Made by a program: the position numbers and the translations under genes
Shown: in pieces, positions 26,842 to 34,932 of the stretch
Numbering within the stretch: position 1 is the first letter of the stretch
Layout of the letters: every line of letters begins with the position of its first letter
Notes under the pieces: model-generated
Seen by the model: the letters and a program-made list of their open reading frames with translations, nothing else
Told to the model about the DNA's origin: nothing
The model's database searches: none
Assembly: GCA_017448795.1 (NCBI GenBank)
Contig: JAFSKV010000063.1
Location: 25,154 to 89,153 of the forward strand
Source of the DNA: Synergistaceae bacterium
GTDB taxonomy: Bacteria; Synergistota; Synergistia; Synergistales; Aminobacteriaceae
Direction of reading: 5' to 3'
Length of the DNA stretch: 64,000 bases

Positions 26842-27905
26842 ACATCTACGACCTGAGTTCTTACGATTACAGCCTGCCTCCCGAAAATATCGCGCAGACT
26901 CCCGCAAGCCCCCGCGATTCTTCCCGGCTTCTTGTGTGGAACGTGAGGGATGACACGACAGAATCCCGGCATTTCCGCGACATCACCGAATACTTCAGGC
27001 CGGGTGATTTGCTCGTCCTCAATGACACGAAGGTGATACCCGCCCGCCTCAACGGTACGCGCAGGAACGGGGGGAAATGTGAGCTGTTCTTGCTGAGGAA
27101 TCTCACATCTGACTTCACGAGATGGGAGGCATTGGCCCGGCCTGCCCGGAAGATTCGCGAGGGTGATTCTGTTGACGTTGGGGGAGTCCCTGTGAGGATT
27201 GCGGGGGTTTTGCCTGACGGAGTGAGGGTTTTGGATTTCCCGTTCACGTCGCGTGATGAGTTTCTGAGCTTCCTTGACATGGCCGGGAATGTTCCTTTGC
27301 CGCCCTACATTCACGGTGATAACTCGATGCGTGAGTCGTACCAGACAGTATTTGCCCGCAACGAGGGATCATCAGCCGCCCCAACAGCCAGCCTTCACTT
27401 CACGCCTGAACTGCTGTCCCGGATTCGCGGGCTTGGAGTCAGGACTGCTTATGTTACGTTGCATGTGGGGCTTGGGACATTCCGCCCGGTCAAGACTCAG
27501 GACATCCGGGAGCATGATATTCACACGGAACACTGCGAGCTGTCAGCAGAAACCGCAAGAATGATCCGTGAGTGCCGGGAGAATGGCGGGCGTGTGATTG
27601 CGTCGGGGACGACTTCGGCGCGTACGTTGGAGTCGTTTGCTGACGAGGGGGGGAATGTTACGGCGGGTGTGAAGGATACGGGGCTGTTCATATATCCGGG
27701 CTACAAGTTCCGGGCAGTTGACGGGCTTATCACTAACTTTCATCTTCCTCAAAGCTCGCTGATTATGCTTGTGTCGGCGTTCGCGTCGGACAGAGCGGGC
27801 GGCCATGAGGAAGAAATCCTGTCCCGGCTCATCGGGATATATGAGTCTTGCGCAGCTGAAGGCTGGCGGTTCTTCTCGTTCGGGGATGCTATGCTGGTAG
27901 TGTAG
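26838..27905 (+). CDS. queA: S-adenosylmethionine:tRNA ribosyltransferase-isomerase
   Basis: A 355-residue enzyme adding the epoxycyclopentane part of queuosine to tRNA. It has the typical opening DYSLPPENIAQTPASPRDSSRLLVW (seen in parts), the NDTKVIPARLNGTR block, the PLPPYIH segment, and GTTSARTLES plus TNFHLPQSSLIMLVSAF near the end. GTG 26838 overlaps the spoIID stop and gives the standard N-terminus. The final 81 bases are duplicated downstream (27928-28008). Confidence 0.95.
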   Translation: MNIYDLSSYDYSLPPENIAQTPASPRDSSRLLVWNVRDDTTESRHFRDITEYFRPGDLLVLNDTKVIPARLNGTRRNGGKCELFLLRNLTSDFTRWEALARPARKIREGDSVDVGGVPVRIAGVLPDGVRVLDFPFTSRDEFLSFLDMAGNVPLPPYIHGDNSMRESYQTVFARNEGSSAAPTASLHFTPELLSRIRGLGVRTAYVTLHVGLGTFRPVKTQDIREHDIHTEHCELSAETARMIRECRENGGRVIASGTTSARTLESFADEGGNVTAGVKDTGLFIYPGYKFRAVDGLITNFHLPQSSLIMLVSAFASDRAGGHEEEILSRLIGIYESCAAEGWRFFSFGDAMLVV

Positions 27906-28008
27906 GGCAAAGACACCCACAACAAAGCGGCTCATCGGGATATATGAGTCTTGCGCAGCTGAAGGCTGACGGTTCTTCTCGTTCGGGGATGCTATGCTGG
28001 TAGTGTAG
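27825..28008. repeat. 81-bp direct repeat: queA 3' end and a displaced copy
   Basis: Bases 27825-27905 (the last 26 codons and stop of queA) recur at 27928-28008 with one difference (GGCTGGCGG versus GGCTGACGG), separated by a 22-base spacer. The second copy is not part of an intact gene. It ends 37 bases before the first poly-G glycosyltransferase gene. Confidence 0.95.
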
Positions 28009-28045
28009 AATATTGCCATCCCAAAATTGACAGGAGGCATTACGA

Positions 28046-28627
28046 TTGAGACACACTGCCGCGCTGATACTGCCCTATTACGGGACGCTGCCGAATTACT
28101 TTCCTTTGTGGCTGAAGTCCGCGGGGGCCAACCCTGATTTCACGTTCATGCTGTTCACTGACTGCGACATGTCGGGCTACAACGTCCCGGAGAATGTGAA
28201 GGTGATTCACCTGACGTTTGAGGGGCTGAAGAAGCTCATTGCGCCGCATCTGGATTTCCCGTTCGTCCTTGAGACCCCCTACAAGCTGTGCGACTACAAG
28301 CCGATGTACGGGCTGATCTTCCGGGACTGGCTGGAGGGCTATGACTTCTGGGGGCATGTTGACCCTGATATTGTGTGGGGGGACTTGGGACGCTTCATCA
28401 CGGATGACCTCATGGACAACTACGGGAGGCTGTACAGGCGGGGGCATCTGACACTTTACCGCAACACGCCGGATGTGAACGGTTTTGCGCTTCACGGGCT
28501 TCCGGGCTGGAACATATCGTACAGGGACGTGTACAGGACGGGCAAGTATGCCGGGCTTGACGAGAATGTGCTGGCGGAGCGTCTGTTCAGCAGATTTGCG
28601 TACGGGGGGGGGGGCAATATTACGTAG
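28046..28627 (+). CDS. Glycosyltransferase-like protein A, 5' part (frame broken at poly-G)
   Basis: TTG 28046 follows AGGAGG by 8 bases. The protein opens ALILPYYGTLPNYFPLWL and has FTDCDMSGY, then a GHVDPDIVWGDLGRF block with an acidic DxD-like pair, as in GT-A-type transferases of the kind annotated as DUF6625. The frame enters a G11 tract (28604-28614), makes four Gly and stops at TAG 28625. With G12 or G9 it would continue as GGGGQYY into the ORF at 28642-29112, giving about 355 residues in all. Probably a phase-variable surface-glycan enzyme; the activity is inferred. Confidence 0.8.
   Translation: MRHTAALILPYYGTLPNYFPLWLKSAGANPDFTFMLFTDCDMSGYNVPENVKVIHLTFEGLKKLIAPHLDFPFVLETPYKLCDYKPMYGLIFRDWLEGYDFWGHVDPDIVWGDLGRFITDDLMDNYGRLYRRGHLTLYRNTPDVNGFALHGLPGWNISYRDVYRTGKYAGLDENVLAERLFSRFAYGGGGNIT
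28604..28614 (+). repeat. Poly-G tract (G11) in glycosyltransferase-like gene A
   Basis: Eleven consecutive G. The 5' and 3' halves of the gene differ by one frame across it; 12 or 9 G restore the reading frame. Coding poly-G tracts of 8-12 bases are known phase-variation switches in other bacteria, for example Campylobacter. Confidence 0.95.
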
Positions 28628-28641
28628 CTGACTGCGCGGAT

Positions 28642-29112
28642 GTGTGGCCTACCTACCTTCAGTTCCGATGCCTCTCCAACGACGGCAGCGACACTATCCC
28701 CGCATTAAGATGGAAACGCGGAAATCTTTACGGCCTTTCCCTCAACGGCGAGTCAGGACACGACAAGGAATATCTCTACGTCCACCTTCAGAAACGCGCA
28801 ATGACTTTCCCTCCCGGTCTCGAAAAAGAAGACAGCTTCATGATAAATCCTAACGAATTTGTGAGAGACCACGAGCTTACCCAAGAAGAAATCACCTCAT
28901 TCATCACGCCAAATCCAGAATACGAACGCGCCATGAGAGTCAAATACAGCTGGGGCATCAGGAAGACTCCGCTCCAATGGTTAAGATCATTCTTTGCGAG
29001 CGATTTTGCGTATAAGCGTCTCAGGCTCAAGGGGCTGATGAACAAAATCTTTGGCAGGAAACTCGCCAGCATGTGGGAGGAAAAAGGCGTAAGACCTACA
29101 TACCTAGCATGA
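28642..29112 (+). CDS. Glycosyltransferase-like protein A, 3' part
   Basis: Continuation of the gene starting at 28046 after the poly-G shift; coding sense resumes directly after the G tract. It contains RWKRGNLYGLSLNGESGHDKEYLYVHLQKR (in parts: LYGLSLNG, EYLYVHLQKRAM), NPNEFVRDHELTQEE and a basic C-terminus. The same blocks occur in the neighbouring paralogue (29772-30188). There is no ribosome binding site or proper start for this half, so it depends on a corrected tract length. Confidence 0.75.
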   Translation: MWPTYLQFRCLSNDGSDTIPALRWKRGNLYGLSLNGESGHDKEYLYVHLQKRAMTFPPGLEKEDSFMINPNEFVRDHELTQEEITSFITPNPEYERAMRVKYSWGIRKTPLQWLRSFFASDFAYKRLRLKGLMNKIFGRKLASMWEEKGVRPTYLA

Positions 29113-29129
29113 AAACTCGGCGGGTGATA

Positions 29130-29135
29130 TATAAT
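29130..29135 (+). promoter_or_regulatory. Candidate -10 box before glycosyltransferase-like gene B
   Basis: TATAAT in the context GATATATAATTAATGG, 34 bases before GTG 29170. A very similar GATATATAATTGG lies before gpx (30225-30230), so the sequence may be a recurrent promoter element. Confidence 0.45.
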
Positions 29136-29169
29136 TAATGGCATCCATAAGCTAAGGAGGCTGTGAGAA

Positions 29170-29922
29170 GTGAGGAAGCATTCCGCCGCCATCATCCAGC
29201 ATTACTACGGGAAGCTGCCCAACTATTTCCCCTTGTGGCTGAAATCAGCAGGCTGTAACCCCCAGTTCGACTTCATGATCTTCACCGACTGCGATTTTTC
29301 CGGCTACAAAGTCCCCGGCAACGTCCACGTAATTCACATGACGTTCGACGAGCTGAGGGCAAGAATAGCGCAGCACCTTGATTTCCCGTTCGTCTGTGAC
29401 ACCGCCTACAAGGCCTGCGACTATCGGCCAATGTACGGGCTGATATTCGAGGATTACCTTGCGGATTATGAGTTCTGGGGGACGTGCGACCCTGACGAAA
29501 TCTGGGGGGACATGGGCAGGTTCATCACGCCTGAAATTCTGGACAACTACAGCAGAATATACAGGCTTGGGCATCTTCAGCTTTTCCGCAACACTGAGGA
29601 TGTGAGGACGTTTGCGCTTCATGAGCTGCCAAGCTGCCCGTTCTCGTACAAGGACATATTCAGGACGAAGGCTCATATTGCCTACGAAGAAAAGGCACTT
29701 GCCGCAGAATTATTCAGTAGATTTACTCTTGCGGGGGGGGGGGGCAGTACTGGTCGCCTGACTACGCTGATGTGCACCCTTACTTCAAGCAGTTCCTTGT
29801 GTCAGGCCACACAGTCCCGGCTTTCAGGTGGGAGAACGGCAGGATCTTCGGCTTGTCTCTTGACGGCAAAACCGGGAATGACACGGAATATCTGTATGTC
29901 CATCTCCAGAAGCGAGCCATGA
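29170..29922 (+). CDS. Glycosyltransferase-like protein B, 5' part (frame broken at poly-G)
   Basis: A paralogue of gene A: IIQHYYGKLPNYFPLWLKSAG, FTDCDFSGYKVPGNV and GTCDPDEIWGDMGRFIT match it block for block. GTG 29170 lies nine bases after GGAGG. The frame enters a G12 tract (29733-29744) and then reads about 59 residues of out-of-frame, Ser/Arg-rich sequence to a stop at 29922. With G13 or G10 it would read GGGQYWSPDYADVHPYF and continue into the ORF at 29772-30188 (about 339 residues). In this sequence it is off. Confidence 0.8.
   Translation: MRKHSAAIIQHYYGKLPNYFPLWLKSAGCNPQFDFMIFTDCDFSGYKVPGNVHVIHMTFDELRARIAQHLDFPFVCDTAYKACDYRPMYGLIFEDYLADYEFWGTCDPDEIWGDMGRFITPEILDNYSRIYRLGHLQLFRNTEDVRTFALHELPSCPFSYKDIFRTKAHIAYEEKALAAELFSRFTLAGGGGSTGRLTTLMCTLTSSSSLCQATQSRLSGGRTAGSSACLLTAKPGMTRNICMSISRSEP
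29733..29744 (+). repeat. Poly-G tract (G12) in glycosyltransferase-like gene B
   Basis: Twelve consecutive G at the position homologous to the G11 tract of gene A, before a shared Gly-Gln-Tyr. Thirteen or ten G restore the reading frame. Confidence 0.95.
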
Positions 29923-30188
29923 ATTTCACACCGGGACTTGAGGATGAAGACAGCTTCATGATTGTACCCAATGAGTTCGTGAAGGATCATGAGCTGACGG
30001 AAGACGAAGCAAAATCCCTCATGACACCAGACGCTGAATATGAGCGCGCGATGAGAAGGAAAATCAGCAGAAGCAGCAGGGGATTTTTCGGAGCAGTGAA
30101 GGCCTTTCTAGAAACGGACAGCGTAGAAAAAAGGATGGTCATTTACCGCCTCATGTGCCGCCTTCTCGGGAAGAAATCCTACATATGA
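29772..30188 (+). CDS. Glycosyltransferase-like protein B, 3' part
   Basis: Continuation of gene B in the frame reached only after a one-base change in the G12 tract. It shows FRWENGRIFGLSLDGKTGND, EYLYVHLQKRAMNF and VPNEFVKDHELTEDEA blocks (quoted in part), parallel to the 3' half of gene A, and ends in a basic helix-rich tail. No independent start signal is visible. Confidence 0.75.
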   Translation: MHPYFKQFLVSGHTVPAFRWENGRIFGLSLDGKTGNDTEYLYVHLQKRAMNFTPGLEDEDSFMIVPNEFVKDHELTEDEAKSLMTPDAEYERAMRRKISRSSRGFFGAVKAFLETDSVEKRMVIYRLMCRLLGKKSYI

Positions 30189-30224
30189 GGGAAGAAATTT
30201 CCCCCGCAACAGCCTGCAGTGATA

Positions 30225-30230
30225 TATAAT
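30225..30230 (+). promoter_or_regulatory. Candidate -10 box before gpx
   Basis: TATAAT lies 41 bases before the gpx ATG, in the same GATATATAATT context as the element at 29130. Confidence 0.45.
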
Positions 30231-30271
30231 TGGCGCATACAATCCCAACAATCACAACGGAGGCACAAAGT

Positions 30272-30817
30272 ATGAGCAGCATATACGACTATTCCGTGTT
30301 CACCCCCAAGGGCGGCGAGGTCAAACTCTCCGCGTTCAAGGGCAAAGTTCTTCTCATCGTCAACACAGCAACAGGCTGCGGCTTCACACCCCAGTACGAG
30401 CAGCTCGAAGCCATGCACAAGAAGTACCACGCCAAAGGCCTCGAAATCATCGACATCCCCTGTAACCAGTTCGGCGGCCAGGCTCCCGGCACAGACCAGG
30501 AAATTCACGAGTTCTGCGCGCTCCACTTCAACACCGAGTACGACCAGTTCAGGAAGTCGGACGTCAACGGCCCGGAAGAACTCCCCCTCTACACGTACCT
30601 GAAGAGCCGGAAGGGGTTTGAGGGTTTCGGACAGCACAAGCTGACCCCGGTTCTTGAGGACATGCTCGGCAAGGCTGATCCAGATTACGCCAAGAAACCC
30701 GACATCAAGTGGAACTTCACGAAATTCATTGTCGACCGCAACGGGAACGTCGTCAAACGCTTTGAGCCTACTGCTGACATGGCCGAAGTTGAAGCGTTCG
30801 TGGCATCATTGCTGTAA
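30272..30817 (+). CDS. gpx: Glutathione peroxidase-type thiol peroxidase
   Basis: A 181-residue peroxidase of the GPx fold that reduces hydroperoxides. The catalytic residue is Cys36 (NTATGCGFTPQY), not selenocysteine; the Gln and Trp of the active site are in CNQFGGQAPG and KWNFTKFIVD. Cysteine GPx enzymes of bacteria usually take electrons from thioredoxin, and trxA follows 14 bases downstream, which fits. ATG 30272 has GGAGG upstream. Confidence 0.93.
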   Translation: MSSIYDYSVFTPKGGEVKLSAFKGKVLLIVNTATGCGFTPQYEQLEAMHKKYHAKGLEIIDIPCNQFGGQAPGTDQEIHEFCALHFNTEYDQFRKSDVNGPEELPLYTYLKSRKGFEGFGQHKLTPVLEDMLGKADPDYAKKPDIKWNFTKFIVDRNGNVVKRFEPTADMAEVEAFVASLL

Positions 30818-30831
30818 CAGGAGGGGTAACA

Positions 30832-31146
30832 ATGGCAGTCAACATTATCACAGGCGATGACGCAAGCGCACTTGAGGCGGCAAAGGTGGCACTGCTGGAC
30901 GTTTCAGCGACATGGTGCGGGCCGTGCAAGATGATAGCTCCTGTTGTCGAAGAGCTGTCGGAAGAGTTTGCAGGACGGGTTGAGTTCTTCAACGCTGACG
31001 CTGAGGAGAATCCCGGGCTGGCAAAGAAGCTCCGTGTCATGAGCATACCCAACCTCGTTATCATGAAGGAAGGCAAGGTTGCTGCGAGGCAGGTCGGCTT
31101 CCAGAGTGCGGAGGAACTCAGGGCATGGCTTGAGGCGAATATCTAG
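30832..31146 (+). CDS. trxA: Thioredoxin
   Basis: A 104-residue thioredoxin with the WCGPCK active site (Cys29, Cys32), the cis-Pro in VMSIPNLVI, and a normal fold length. AGGAGGGG precedes the ATG. The gene is probably co-transcribed with gpx and likely supplies its reductant. A GC-rich hairpin without a T-run (about 31154-31186) separates it from the convergent metallopeptidase gene. Confidence 0.93.
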   Translation: MAVNIITGDDASALEAAKVALLDVSATWCGPCKMIAPVVEELSEEFAGRVEFFNADAEENPGLAKKLRVMSIPNLVIMKEGKVAARQVGFQSAEELRAWLEANI

Positions 31147-31198
31147 GCGGTGAAGAGTCCCTCTCACATTTCGGCGTGGGAGGGAGGCTCTCTGCATC

Positions 31199-31915
31199 TT
31201 ATTTCTTCAACAGCGGGAATCTCTCCTGCTCACCCTCAAGCATCCTCCGCGCAGTCTCAAGAGTATTCATCCATTCAGCGAACACAAGATACTCTTCCGG
31301 CTCATGCTCACGGTAATACCCCACGCTGAGATTCACCCCGCAGATTTCCCCGCATAAGTGGACTATGTCGGTCGATGAGCCTTTCCCCGCGTCATGATAC
31401 CCGGTCGATGACTCTATGAAGTCCGTGAAGTTTTTGCTGACGGGGATATTGTAGGTCTTGTAGTCGCCGGCGTGCCTCCTGTCAAACTCTATCATGTAGC
31501 TGTGGCCGTTAATCTCCCTGAACAAATCCTTGTGAACGTCCCTAATATCCTGCGCGCCTAGCGAGCCGACTTCCTCATCGTTCGTAACAAGCAGTGAATG
31601 CCCCGACTCACGTAACAGCCACAAAATAGCGCAGCCTGCCCGGTCATCAGCCCTTATCCCGTAATCAGGACTCCCGCTCTTGTAGGTATCACCGTCAAGA
31701 ATCATCTCATGTTTTCCCGGAACTTTGAACACAGTATCAGCATGTGCCACAAGAAGGACTCTGTCCCTGCGTTTTCCTGGGACATAGACAGCGTCGGGAA
31801 CGTCATAATGCATGTAGTAACGCGCGCCCTCCAGCTTGATGAACTTGTCGAAAACCTCATCAGGGTAACCAAGCTCGCAATTCATGAACATTTCAAGCGC
31901 TTCTCTGTCTGTCAA
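31199..31915 (-). CDS. Zinc metallopeptidase, M28/M20-like
   Basis: A 238-residue protein with the ordered metal ligands of co-catalytic zinc exopeptidases: His and Asp in LLVAHADTVF, the bridging Asp in YGIRADDRAGCAI, the Glu pair in TNDEEVGSLGA, Asp in EFDRRHAGD, and a final His in YREHEPEEYL. No signal peptide is visible, so it acts in the cytoplasm. It is the last gene of an operon with three ankyrin genes, 16 bases after the nearest one. A peptidase with ankyrin partners suggests regulated proteolysis, but the substrate is unknown. Confidence 0.8.
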   Translation of the reverse strand: MTDREALEMFMNCELGYPDEVFDKFIKLEGARYYMHYDVPDAVYVPGKRRDRVLLVAHADTVFKVPGKHEMILDGDTYKSGSPDYGIRADDRAGCAILWLLRESGHSLLVTNDEEVGSLGAQDIRDVHKDLFREINGHSYMIEFDRRHAGDYKTYNIPVSKNFTDFIESSTGYHDAGKGSSTDIVHLCGEICGVNLSVGYYREHEPEEYLVFAEWMNTLETARRMLEGEQERFPLLKK

Positions 31916-31931
31916 AACAATCTTCCTCCTG

Positions 31932-32774
31932 TTACTGTAGTAATGAAATCACGCGCTCTTTTTCCCGCGTCATGTTCTGCCGGAGAATGTCGATTGCCCT
32001 CGTGCCTTTTGCGTCGAACGTTGCGTTGATGTTAGCTCCGTGTTTTACGAGGCACTCTATCATTTCCCCGGCGTAACCGCATCTGCTCATGGCCGCGTAT
32101 ATCAGGGGGGTAAATCTGTTGTCGTGGTTCTTGCGTTTGTTGACATCAGCACCGGCATCAAGGAGGAATTTCACAGCATCAAGGTTGCGGTCGTTCCTGT
32201 TTCTGCCTGCTGACCTTATGCACGACATTAACAGTGTCATTCCCTCGTCATCATAGTCATCAATGCCCCTGCTGTCCGGGAAAAGTGCCTTCAACAGCGC
32301 GAGTTCTTCAGCGTTCATGCTCCGGGCGCAAAGAATCCCGGCGCAAAGCCTGCGTGTGTAGGGATGACTCGCCGCGTAATTCCTGACGATATAGCCCGCG
32401 GTTCTGGAAGCGTAAATGCCGCTGTAGACATTCTCACCGATGACGGGAATATTCTCCGGCCTTATGATGGGGGTATATGTGAGGTCTTCTTCCGGATTCC
32501 ACTTTGAGTCCAAGTCCCAGTCATCACGCCACTCATCAAGCCCCGCGCCCGCGTCAACAATCATCTTCACGGCCTCAAATCTCGCCTTGCTTTCGTCCCA
32601 ATTGAAGCCGTCAACGCACACTTCAAGGGGGGTAAATTCCTCGTCCGACGTGTTGAGGAGGTAACTATGGCCGCGCAAAATGAGGCCCAGTTCCCGCAAA
32701 GTATCAATGACTATTTCACCCTCGCACAGGCTGTAGAGTCGGCTTCCTGCGTCGCCGCTGTCCTTCACGCTCAT
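31932..32774 (-). CDS. Ankyrin repeat protein A
   Basis: A 280-residue protein whose C-terminal half holds ankyrin repeats (DDEGMTLLMSCIRSAG, AVKFLLDAGADVNKR, RFTPLIYAAMSRC, CLVKHGANINATF). The N-terminal half is not clearly repetitive and contains a DWDLDSKW acidic-aromatic stretch. No signal peptide. The start overlaps the stop of ankyrin gene B by 4 bases. The C-terminal 110 residues are closely related to the C-terminus of B, pointing to local duplication. Confidence 0.8.
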   Translation of the reverse strand: MSVKDSGDAGSRLYSLCEGEIVIDTLRELGLILRGHSYLLNTSDEEFTPLEVCVDGFNWDESKARFEAVKMIVDAGAGLDEWRDDWDLDSKWNPEEDLTYTPIIRPENIPVIGENVYSGIYASRTAGYIVRNYAASHPYTRRLCAGILCARSMNAEELALLKALFPDSRGIDDYDDEGMTLLMSCIRSAGRNRNDRNLDAVKFLLDAGADVNKRKNHDNRFTPLIYAAMSRCGYAGEMIECLVKHGANINATFDAKGTRAIDILRQNMTREKERVISLLQ

Positions 32775-34075
32775 TCCTCCTGTTGCTGTAATAGAGATCT
32801 CACGCGTTCCTTTGACGGGTTGGAGCGAATCTTGAGGAAGTTCACAGCCTTCCAGCCGTTCTTGATGGCAACTTGGGTGTCAGCTCCGTGTTCTACCAGG
32901 TACTCGATGATGTCCCCCGCGTATTCACATCTGCACATGGCCGCGAACATCAGGACGGTGAATCTGTTCTCGTTGTTCCTTCTTGCGTTGACATCCGCGC
33001 CCGACTCGACGAGGAACTTCACGGCCTCAAAATTTCTGTCATCCTCCCTGCTTTTTGCACCGACTACACAGCGCATAAGGGGAGTCATTCCGTCAGGGCC
33101 GGGAGAATTTATGTCCGCCCCGCGGCTCACAGCCAGTTTCAGGACTTCAAGCCGGGCTTCGTTGAACGTTCCCAGGCACAAGTCATCAATGAAGCTCATT
33201 CCTTCAGCGTCCCGGATATTGGGGTCAGCTCCGTGTTCGAGAAGATAGGAGGCAATCTCCGGGCTGAACCTGTCATCCCGGTCACTGAGCGTGTACATTA
33301 ACGCCGTCTTCCCCTCGCCGTCATCTGACACAGCGTTGACGTTCACGCCGAACTCCTCAACCAGCCTCCTTGTTCCGCCCCAGTCGTCATAATTCAGGGG
33401 AAGCCCGCCCTCATTCACGGCCTCAATCACGCAGTTCATCAGAGGAGTCATTCCGTTGTCATCGTACCTGTCTAGGGGATTCACGCGTTCTTGTGTGTAC
33501 AGTCCGTGCTTGGCGAATATTTCTGCGAGCTTCGGGTCTTTGCTGACGAAATCAGCGCATGTTTCCCCGCGGCTGTTGGGTATGTCAGGGTCTGCACAGT
33601 GGAACAAAAGCAGGTCTATTGCCTCGTAGTAGGAGACAAACGCGCCTTTTGCCTGTTTGCGCACCATCCCAAGTAGCAGAGTCTCGCCGCCGATAATCAT
33701 ATCCGGGTCCGCTCCGTGTTCCAGAAGTATCTCCATGCCGTCAATGTTGCCGCTGTCCAGCGCGCTTGTCATCGCTGTAAGGCCGTCTTCTGTCTGGAAG
33801 TCCACGTTGATTCCAGGCTTTGAGTCCAAGAGTTCTTCGAGGCTGTCGTTGTCCTCAACGTATGCATAAACCATCACACGCAGCTCATCTTCTGACAAAT
33901 CAGACTCGCCCTCGATGTACCTGACGACTTCCCGGCAAAAATCCCAGTCGCAATGAAACTCGCAGTAATCGCTGACGGCCTCAGCTCCGCATATTCCCTC
34001 AAGGAAGCTGTAGTATTTCGCCTCAAGTGCCGACAATTCTTCATCTGCAAGGCTGTCCAAGTCCATATCACTCAC
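32771..34075 (-). CDS. Ankyrin repeat protein B
   Basis: A 434-residue acidic protein. After an N-terminal helical part (about residues 1-90, including YSFLEGICGAEAVSDY) there are at least seven ankyrin-like repeats with LLEHGADPD, DDNGMTPLMNCV, LLEHGADPNIRDAEG and FLVESGADVNARR. The predicted function is protein binding in the cytoplasm. It overlaps gene C upstream and gene A downstream by 4 bases each, so translation is coupled through the operon. Confidence 0.82.
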   Translation of the reverse strand: MSDMDLDSLADEELSALEAKYYSFLEGICGAEAVSDYCEFHCDWDFCREVVRYIEGESDLSEDELRVMVYAYVEDNDSLEELLDSKPGINVDFQTEDGLTAMTSALDSGNIDGMEILLEHGADPDMIIGGETLLLGMVRKQAKGAFVSYYEAIDLLLFHCADPDIPNSRGETCADFVSKDPKLAEIFAKHGLYTQERVNPLDRYDDNGMTPLMNCVIEAVNEGGLPLNYDDWGGTRRLVEEFGVNVNAVSDDGEGKTALMYTLSDRDDRFSPEIASYLLEHGADPNIRDAEGMSFIDDLCLGTFNEARLEVLKLAVSRGADINSPGPDGMTPLMRCVVGAKSREDDRNFEAVKFLVESGADVNARRNNENRFTVLMFAAMCRCEYAGDIIEYLVEHGADTQVAIKNGWKAVNFLKIRSNPSKERVRSLLQQQEE

Positions 34076-34932
34076 TCCTTCGCTCCGTGCGCAGCAAGAT
34101 ATTCCGTCATTTCGTCCCCGTAATCACAATCCGGCCTTATGTCGCACATCAGCGGGGTAATTCCGCGTCCGTCCTTCATGTTCACGTCAGCACCAGACTC
34201 AACAAGGAACTTCAACGCCTCAAGGTTGCAGTCCTCATTGTCGAAACCCGCCGACTCTATGCATGACGTGAGGGGAGTCCGGCCTTCAGCGTTCAGGCTG
34301 TTGACCTCCGCGCCATGAGCAACGAGCATCTTCATGAGCCGCAAATCAACACTGGAGATGCTGAATAGGTCGCCCCCGCACACACAGGCCATGCAGCTGT
34401 CGCCTCGGCTGTCCTTGATGTTGGGTCAGCTCCGTGTTCAAGGAGAAGACGCACAAATTCATACTCGGTTTCGTCCGGGGTCCAGGCAGGCGGAAAGCAC
34501 TGATACAGTCTCATAAAGCACAGTCCCGCCCCGTGAGTCCTCAGTGTTGGGGTTCGCGCCGTGTTCAAGAAGCAGCCTCATTCCCTCAAGGTTGTACCTG
34601 TAGGATGATATTTCGAGGGCTGACTCGCGGTCTGAGTTCTTAGCGTCAACGTTGATTCCTGGATTGGCCGCAAAAAGTCCCGCAAGCCTCTCATTGTTCC
34701 CAGTGTAAACGCAGAGCATCATAGCCAGCTCATCAAATGACAGCGCAGACTTTCCGCGAAGATACCGGGAAACCTCGGCTGAGATTCCCCGCTGTTTCCA
34801 GAAAAACACATGCCCTCCTTTTGTCGTCTCAAGCGTGAAGGGACGCTTCTCCTTTATGCACGGCAGTAGTTCATTCTTGTAGAAATTCTCGCTGCTGAAA
34901 AGTTCTATTAATTGCTCGCGGTAATCATTCAT
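34072..34932 (-). pseudogene. Ankyrin repeat gene C with two compensating frameshifts
   Basis: The frame from ATG 34932 (MNDYREQLIELFSSEN) stops at 34459, and the same frame resumes lower down to end at 34072. In between, the ankyrin text (EYEFVRLLLEHGADP) is in another frame. One base appears extra in a G4 run (34477-34480, plus strand) and one missing from a G3 run (34423-34425); the matching site in gene B has four G. With both corrected, a 286-residue protein is obtained. Either two real indels or two homopolymer sequencing errors explain this. The repeats resemble those of gene B. Confidence 0.7.

Noticed and set aside
27906..28045. Second queA gene fragment as a separate coding gene
   Set aside because: Only the last 26 codons are duplicated; there is no start or domain, so it was listed as a repeat.
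31154..31186. GC-rich hairpin between trxA and the peptidase gene as a terminator
   Set aside because: The stem is good (CCCTCTCAC with GTGGGAGGG, one G-U) but there is no T-run on either strand, so it was not called as a terminator.
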